Assembly (NCBI RefSeq): GCF_041435355.1
Contig: NZ_CP108442.1
Span: forward strand, 3,348,001 to 3,412,000
Direction: 5' to 3'
Length of the DNA: 64,000 nucleotides
From: Streptomyces sp. NBC_01276
GTDB lineage: Bacteria; Actinomycetota; Actinomycetes; Streptomycetales; Streptomycetaceae
The translations under genes were made by a program, and so were the position numbers. The notes beneath the pieces were generated by a model. That model was given only the letters and a program-made list of their open reading frames with translations. It was not told where the DNA came from and ran no database searches. Below, one piece after another: positions 59,126 to 64,000 of the stretch (position 1 is its first letter; each line of letters opens with the position of its first letter).

Positions 59126-60765
59126 GCGCCACCGGCACCCTGACCACGACGGCCCCCGTGAGCGGAGCCTCCGAGGTCCCCCTCACCCCGCTGTTCGTCC
59201 GGCTGAAGCTGTCCCTGCTGCGCAACGGCCTCAAGGGCTCCTCGAAGCGCAAGGCCGTCTGGATCAGCAACCTGGTCTTCTGCCTCGTCGTCGGCCTCTT
59301 CGCCGCCCTGGGCCTGTCCATGCTGCACGGCCACGCCCACGCCGGCACCGCCGTCGTGCTGCTGAGCGCGCTCCTGGCCCTCGGCTGGACCTTCATGCCG
59401 CTGTTCTTCCCCACCGGGGACGAGACGCTCGACCCGAGCCGGCTCGTGATGCTGCCGCTGCGCCCGCGTCCGCTGGTACGGGCCCTGCTGGCCTCCTCGC
59501 TCGTCGGCATCGGCCCGCTGTTCACGCTCTGCCTGGCCGTCGGCTCGGTGGTGGCGGTGGCCCGCGGCGCGGCCGGCGCGGTGGCGGCGGTGGTCGCCGT
59601 ACCGCTGCTGCTCCTCGGCTGCGTGGCGCTCGCCCGCGCCGTGGCCACCGCGAACGTACGGCTGCTGTCCAGCCGCAAGGGGCGCGACCTCGCGCTGCTG
59701 AGCGGGCTGCTGATCGCGGTCGGCGGGCAGGCGGTCAACTTCGGCAGCCAGCGGCTCTTCCAGCAGGGCGGCCTGGGCCAGCTGGAGCCGGCCGCGGCCG
59801 TGGTGCGGTGGCTGCCGCCCGCGACGGCCGTCGGCATGGTCGACTCAGCCGGCCGGGGCGCGTACGCGGAGGCGGCCGGCCAGCTGGTGCTGACCCTGGC
59901 CGCGCTGGCGGGGCTGCTGTGGTTCTGGGAGCGCAGCCTGACCAAGCTGATGGTCACCCCCGACGGCTCGACCCTCGCGGCCGCGACGCCGCGCAAGGAG
60001 CGGGACGGCGCGGGCGGCGTCTGGTCCTTCCTCCCGGGCGGGCGCACGGGCGCGGCCATGCAGCGCACCCTGCGCTACGTGGTGCGCGACCCGAAGACGA
60101 AGTCCGCCTGGGTGACCGGGCTGGCGGTCGGCCTGATCATTCCGGTCTTCAACGCCCTTCAGGGCACCGGGTCCGTGTACCTGGCCTGCTTCGGCGCGGG
60201 GATGCTCGGGATCCAGATGTACAACCAGTTCGGGCAGGACACCTCCGCCTTCTGGATGGTCGCCCAGACGATCTCCGGCCCGCGTGACGCGTACGAGGAA
60301 CTGCGCGCCCGCGCCGCCGCCCTGGCCCTGATCACCCTCCCGTACACGGCCCTGGTCACGGCCGTCACCGCCGCCCTGCTCGGCGACTGGGCCGGCTTCC
60401 CGGGGGCCCTGGGCCTCTCCCTGGCCGTGGTGGGCGCGATGCTCTGCACGGGCGCACTGGCCTCCGCGCACTACCCGTACTCCATCCCGTCGGACGGCGC
60501 CTTCAAGAACGTCGCCCCGGGGCAGGCCGGCCTGGCCTGGATGGGCATCTTCAGCGGCATGTTCGCCTCGGCGGTGATCTGCTCCCCGGTGATCGTCCTG
60601 TCGGTCTGGCTCAACTTCGCCGACGACATGCACGGCCTGCGGTGGATCCTCCTCCCGGTCGGCATCGCCTGGGGCACCCTGTCCACCTGGGCGGGCCTGC
60701 GCCTGTCGGCCCCGCGGGTGGCCCGCACCCTCCCGGAGATCCTCACGGCGGTCAGCAAGGGCTGA
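59122..60765 (+). CDS. ABC transporter permease
   Basis: The 547-residue product has about ten to twelve hydrophobic segments (for example around residues 55-80, 85-105, 130-150, 155-180 and near the C-terminus) and no ATP-binding motif. It has the size of large ABC-2-type permeases that work as dimers with a separate ATPase. Its ATG at 59122 overlaps the ATPase stop by four bases. A strong terminator follows its stop. Confidence 0.9.
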
Positions 60766-60779
60766 CCCCCGCTCCCGCC

Positions 60780-60821
60780 CGCAGGGGGGTGGCAGGCCAC
60801 ACGGCCCGCCACCCCCCTGCG
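60780..60821 (+). terminator. Strong terminator after the ABC exporter operon
   Basis: A perfect 14-bp stem (CGCAGGGGGGTGGC and its complement) with a 14-base loop lies 15 bp after the permease stop, followed by a short T-rich GCGTTTCA. Confidence 0.85.
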
Positions 60822-60939
60822 GCGTTTCACGGGACGCCCCGCCTGGCCGGATGTACTCATCGCCGAACCACGACATTTGCCCCTCCCACCCCGTCATGCA
60901 AAAGTGCGTTCGATTCGCATGGGTTCGGGGGGAGTTCGG

Positions 60940-61351
60940 GTGGGGTTCGAAGAAGAGTGGGACGCACTGCGCACCGAGGCGGCGGCCTCGCGTCCGGTGG
61001 CGGCCGATCCGGTGGCCGAAGCGCGGCAGAGCGCCTGGCGGCAACTGGCCGAGTTCCGCGACCGGGTGGTGCTCGTACCGCTCGACGAGCCGGGCGGTCT
61101 GTGGACGGCAGGGCTGGGCGGCCTGGACTGGATCTGCGCGTTCTCGGACGAGGACGCGCTGTCCCGGTTCGCGCAGGCCCGCGGCGAGGCGGACCGCGAA
61201 TGGGCCTTCCGCCGGGTGCGCGGTGCGCGACTGCTGGACGAGGTCGTGGGAGCGCTGGACTCCCCCTGCGGGTGGCGCTGAATCCCGCGAGCCCCGACGG
61301 AACGGTGTTCCCGCCGGTGCGGGGCATCGTGCCGGACGCGGTGGCGGTCGA
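60940..61351 (+). pseudogene. SseB-like protein gene, frameshifted near its 3' end
   Basis: GTG 60940, behind GGGGGGAG, opens a frame encoding EEEWDALRTEAAAS...VVLVPLDEPGGLWTAGLGG that resembles SseB-like proteins of actinobacteria. The frame stops at 61281 just after LDSPCG, but in the next frame the sequence continues VALNPASPDGTVFPPVRGIV then PDAVAVD, the usual C-terminal end of this family. Restoring one G in the GGG run at about 61270-61272 would join the two. The family tail ends at about 61350, where it runs directly into a toxin fragment in a third frame. Either a natural frameshift or a sequencing error is possible. Confidence 0.65.
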
Positions 61352-61699
61352 CCAGAAGAACTCGACACCCTCTACCACTACACAAACAAGGCAGGGTATG
61401 ACGGGATACGCGAAAGCGAGGAATTGAGAGCCTCAATACAGGCACAGAACCCCAAGGATGCCAGATTCGGTGATGGTCAACACTTGTCAGACATAAAGCC
61501 TGGAACAAAGACACTCGGCCAACTGTCATCCGCATTCATCCGCGCCCCTTGGGGAGGTCAAAGATTCACCCACTACATCGAGGTCGACGTGAGCGACCTG
61601 ACCGTCATGCGCTCCGTCGAGCGCCCCGACGTCTACGTGATCTTGAATGACGGCCCGCTGAATATCAGTGGACGCATCATCAGCCACGGGGAGAGTTAG
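61352..61699 (+). pseudogene. Orphan HYD1-type ADP-ribosyltransferase toxin domain without a start codon
   Basis: The frame from 61352 to the TAG at 61699 encodes 115 residues that match the Tox-ART-HYD1 domain: LYHYTNKAGYDGIRESEELR, then AQNPKDARFGDGQHLSDIKP, GTKTLGQLSSAFI, HYIEVDVSDLTVM and NDGPLNISGRII. The H-Y-T and G-D-G-Q-H-L-S segments are the family hallmarks. HYD1 domains are toxin tips of polymorphic systems that transfer ADP-ribose to a target. No ATG, GTG, TTG or CTG start is found in this frame near the domain, so it cannot be made alone. It looks like an orphan C-terminal cassette, followed after 3 bp by its immunity gene. Lower GC than the surroundings. Confidence 0.75.
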
Positions 61700-61702
61700 G
61701 CC

Positions 61703-61987
61703 ATGGAGTACTGGAGAGTTGAGTGGCTGCACGATTCAGCAGAGGATCCGACGACCATTTACAGCGAGATCGGCTCGGATGGATATGAGACCAGAAAGGT
61801 ACACACGTACACCGACGGGCGCCTCCTGAAGAGTGACGAATGGCACGAAAGTAGAGACATCGGGCTGAGCAAGGTGCCTGTCGGGAGGATTGAAGACGTC
61901 ATGCTGCAGCCGGAGTTCCTGGCCTCTCGAGTATCAGCAGCCAAATTCGAAGAGATGTGGAGAATGGCGAGCTGGCCCTCCACGTGA
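61703..61987 (+). CDS. DUF6881-type immunity protein
   Basis: The 94-residue product begins MEYWRVEWLHDSAEDPTTIY and contains SEIGSDGYETRKVHTYTDGR and DIGLSKVPVGRIEDV, a pattern I recognise as DUF6881, small proteins that accompany toxins of polymorphic systems in Streptomyces. It starts three bases after the HYD1 fragment stop, with the GGGGAGAG site inside the toxin 3' end. It would protect the cell from the HYD1 toxin; the gene is intact although the toxin fragment has no start. Confidence 0.78.
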   Translation: MEYWRVEWLHDSAEDPTTIYSEIGSDGYETRKVHTYTDGRLLKSDEWHESRDIGLSKVPVGRIEDVMLQPEFLASRVSAAKFEEMWRMASWPST

Positions 61988-62090
61988 CCGCTTCCTCTCG
62001 TCGGCGGAGACCTGCGGCTTAGGCCCGCGATGCAGCCCCGACTTGCCATGGCAGCTGGAACTCCCAGCGAAGGAGTGGGCAGTGGATCCT

Positions 62091-62100
62091 GGGGGGGGGG
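62091..62100 (+). repeat. Homopolymer of ten G
   Basis: A run of ten G lies between the DUF6881 gene and the colicin-immunity-like gene. Such tracts are prone to slippage. No intact reading frame crosses it in a way I can support. Confidence 0.7.
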
Positions 62101-62322
62101 AGCCACGACACTGGCCCCACCAGGGAAATCATCCGAATGCGGGGAGTTATGCCCCTTCCTGATCTCCTGACACGCTCCTCGGCAACTACGCCTGACGAAA
62201 AGGCGAAGCTCAGAGAGTGCAGCCACACCCGTGGAAGCACCAGTAGAAAATATGACCTAGAGGAACTCCTGCGCTACGAAGATGCTGTCCGTGACATTCG
62301 TCCACGCCGACCGAAAGAGGGT

Positions 62323-62649
62323 GTGGAAAAAGCCGGAGAAGTTCCACACGATTCGGCAACCGGGCGGCAGCTGAGTCTGATAGGAGATCTGTCCCGGGGA
62401 GCCATCTCCCCGCCGGCATTCACCAAGGCGTGGCTGGGTTGCCGGAGAAGGGCGCTGAACGAAGGAGATCGGGTCGTGGAGGCCCTGTCGCGCCGACTGG
62501 ATCAGGTCTTCTACGCCTTGGACGACTACCCGATAGACCCGGCGTTCCGGGAAGCCGGTGATGTGACGGACGCCGAGCTGCTCTCGGTAGTGGTCAACGC
62601 GCTCGATCAGTTCCGGCACGACGAAGAGCCCCGGACGGACGGTACCTGA
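62323..62649 (+). CDS. Colicin-D-immunity-like protein
   Basis: From GTG 62323 the product is 108 residues long and helical: SLIGDLSRGAISPPAFTKAW, RVVEALSRRLDQVFYALDDY, then PIDPAFREAGDVTDAELLSV. This resembles the colicin-immunity (ImmD-like) family, four-helix proteins that block tRNA-cleaving toxin domains. The frame is open upstream to 62137, but that part is irregular in codon use and I treat it as non-coding or as a toxin remnant; the AAGAGG before 62323 supports the shorter start, though its spacing is tight. No cognate toxin is present. Confidence 0.6.
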   Translation: MEKAGEVPHDSATGRQLSLIGDLSRGAISPPAFTKAWLGCRRRALNEGDRVVEALSRRLDQVFYALDDYPIDPAFREAGDVTDAELLSVVVNALDQFRHDEEPRTDGT

Positions 62650-62651
62650 GC

Positions 62652-63083
62652 ATGCTCATACGAGACGAAAACGACGCCCCGAGAGATCGGACCCGGTACG
62701 CACTGACAATCCTCAGGCGTTTTGCCCCGCTCGCCTGGTACCGGATGCCTGTCGAGCGTCATGAATTCGGGTACCTGCAGGTGGCACACCTGGGCTGGCG
62801 TTTCATCGAGCCTCATGACGAGTTCAGGCCCGTCTTCGAGGAAGCGGTGCGCGACGCGCCCCGCCAGCTCGACTGGCGGTTCAAGGTCAAGAGGAACTGG
62901 CTGATCCTTCCCGTCCGCCTCACTGAGGAGACGGCGCGGTGCGGGGACAATTTCAGCGAGGCGCAGTCCCGACTCTTGGCGGATCAGGAGTTCTGCCTCG
63001 CCACGTGTGCGGACCTGGAACTGATCCTGCAGGCGTTGGATGCCGCCGCGCCTGCCGCTCCGGCTGCCCCGGAAACGCCCTAG
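62652..63083 (+). CDS. Protein of unknown function, 143 aa, in the immunity-gene array
   Basis: ATG 62652 lies two bases after the stop of the colicin-immunity-like gene, so the two are probably co-transcribed. The product has an N-terminal stretch with RYALTILRRFAPLAWYRMPV, a beta-rich middle (EFGYLQVAHLGWRFIEPHDE) and a C-terminal helix ending in Ala/Pro repeats. I recognise no family. Position and size suggest another immunity protein, but no evidence in the sequence proves it. Confidence 0.6.
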   Translation: MLIRDENDAPRDRTRYALTILRRFAPLAWYRMPVERHEFGYLQVAHLGWRFIEPHDEFRPVFEEAVRDAPRQLDWRFKVKRNWLILPVRLTEETARCGDNFSEAQSRLLADQEFCLATCADLELILQALDAAAPAAPAAPETP

Positions 63084-63159
63084 GCCGGGGCCGGGCCGGT
63101 AGGTAACGTGGGGATCTTCGGGTGCCGTTGGGGCCCGGAGTACTTCGAGGTGTGCGGCT

Positions 63160-64000
63160 GTGGTTGTGCGTGAGTTGGCTGCCGTGTGGAGTCTGCCGGC
63201 CGGGGATGCGCGGGCATTGTGGTGGAGCGTCGGGGCTCGGGGGGAGCTCGGCGTGGTGCGGGTGGATGGGCGGGGGCTCAAGCGGTCGGACTACATCGCC
63301 GGGTGGGTCGGGTGGGGTGCCCCGGAGCCGTTCGACGCCGAGTTGGAGGTGTTCGGCGCCGACGGGCGGCTCCAGCGGCGCGCGGCCGTGCGGGGCGTGC
63401 CTCCGCACATCAGCCATCTCGCCCTGCTGCCCGGCGACCGGTTCCTCCTCGTGTCGGGCCGTTCCGGCCAGGACCGGAAGGGCCGTTGGGCCGACAACGC
63501 GTACGTGTACGACCGCGACGGGCGCCACGAGGGCGCGTTCTGCATCGGTGACGACGTCCAGGTCGTCGTCGGCGGTCGCCGCGGCGGGATCTGGACCGCC
63601 TACGGCGACGAGGGCATCTTCGGCCACCACCCCGAGTCCCGCGGCGCGCTGGCCGGCTGGAACAGCCTGGGCGACGCCGTCTGGACGCCCCGTACGCCCT
63701 TCCCCGCCGGCCCCGTGGAGGGTCTCACCGGCTGCACCGAGGGCGCCCGGGTGTGGCTGGCCTGGTACTGCCGCGAGGGGACCTTCCTGAGCCGGATCAC
63801 GCCGTCCACCGGCGAAGTCACCACCTTCCGCAGCCCGGCGGCCCGGATCGACGGCTGCGCCGTGCGCGGCGACCGCGTCGTGCTGAGCTGCCGTGATCAC
63901 GACCGGCCCACGGTCAGCCTGACCCGCGCCGTCCTCGTCGGCGGGGCTCTGGAGGCCGTCGCCGAGGAACGGGTCACGGTGCCGGGCCCGGTGGTGAAGC
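63160..64000 (+). CDS. Partial gene of unknown function running off the right edge
   Basis: An open frame with strong Streptomyces codon bias runs from GTG 63160 (GAGG nine bases before; GTG 63166 is an alternative) to the end of the window without a stop, giving 280 residues so far. The sequence is Trp- and Gly-rich with repeated beta strands (DYIAGWVGWGAPEPFDAELE, HISHLALLPGDRFLLVSGRS, RGGIWTAYGDEGIFGHHPES, GCTEGARVWLAWYCREGTF), suggesting a beta propeller of five to seven blades. No signal peptide is seen. I do not recognise a family. Confidence 0.75.
   Translation, partial: MVVRELAAVWSLPAGDARALWWSVGARGELGVVRVDGRGLKRSDYIAGWVGWGAPEPFDAELEVFGADGRLQRRAAVRGVPPHISHLALLPGDRFLLVSGRSGQDRKGRWADNAYVYDRDGRHEGAFCIGDDVQVVVGGRRGGIWTAYGDEGIFGHHPESRGALAGWNSLGDAVWTPRTPFPAGPVEGLTGCTEGARVWLAWYCREGTFLSRITPSTGEVTTFRSPAARIDGCAVRGDRVVLSCRDHDRPTVSLTRAVLVGGALEAVAEERVTVPGPVVK

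Noticed and set aside
62137..62322. N-terminal extension of the colicin-immunity-like protein
   Set aside because: Codon third positions are irregular, the sequence resembles no family, and a GTG with an AAGAGG site occurs directly before the domain. It might be a toxin remnant, but I cannot support it.

Overview
The window looks like a chromosomal segment of a Streptomyces or a close relative. GC is very high, third codon positions are almost all G or C, GTG starts and 4-bp stop/start overlaps are common, and several families are typical of the genus: a trio of HATPase, XRE-DUF5753 and DUF397 genes, an Rpf-domain hydrolase, CHAP hydrolases, an ECF sigma/zf-HC2 pair, DUF2785, and a bifunctional primase-polymerase protein. 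I saw no rRNA, tRNA, CRISPR array or intact insertion sequence.

Layout. 0-4.6 kb holds small metabolic genes: a partial helical-repeat gene, a 63-aa peptide followed by a 2OG-Fe(II) oxygenase, a PhzF-like enzyme, a RidA-like protein and a PdxH-like oxidase. 4.6-17.1 kb is a catabolic cluster: zinc-ribbon/OB-fold protein, DoxX, a racemase-like protein, a flavin monooxygenase, an acyl-CoA ligase, an enoyl-CoA hydratase, flavin reductase, alcohol dehydrogenase, acyl-CoA dehydrogenase, SDR and a cyclase-family hydrolase. 37.5-42.5 kb is a second catabolic block with two acyl-CoA dehydrogenases, an amidohydrolase and an AMP-forming ligase. Both blocks carry the same inverted repeat, CTGACGnnnCGTCAG or near matches, directly upstream of their operons (seven sites), so they probably form one TetR-type regulon. 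Its regulator is not in the window.

Between these blocks, 17.2-37.2 kb, lies an accessory region. Two large polymorphic toxins share an almost identical N-terminal region but have different nuclease-like C-termini, each followed by its own immunity gene. A degraded copy of the 3' end of an S9 peptidase gene sits after the first toxin unit, and the intact peptidase sits after the second, which points to segmental duplication. The region also holds a WhiJ-like regulatory trio, two related pentapeptide-repeat proteins, a DUF4097 protein facing an IS30-type HTH/MarR-like regulator, and an SRPBCC-ArsR operon. The last two loci share GCAAC-N6-GTTGC operator-like sites.

42.5-48.5 kb is a cell-wall hydrolase island: two CHAP proteins and one Rpf protein. 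The first CHAP protein and the Rpf protein share C-terminal repeats. A duplicated roughly 270-bp element encodes a tiny peptide, with a 93-aa partner in one copy only. 48.5-60.8 kb is conserved-looking chromosome: ECF sigma and anti-sigma, EF-hand protein, purU, a periplasmic binding lipoprotein, a repeat-rich membrane protein, a TPR regulator, a primase-polymerase-like protein and an ABC exporter. 60.9-63.1 kb is a lower-GC toxin/immunity graveyard: a frameshifted SseB-like gene runs into a HYD1-type ADP-ribosyltransferase toxin fragment without a start codon, followed by DUF6881 and colicin-immunity-like genes. A partial gene of unknown function runs off the right edge.
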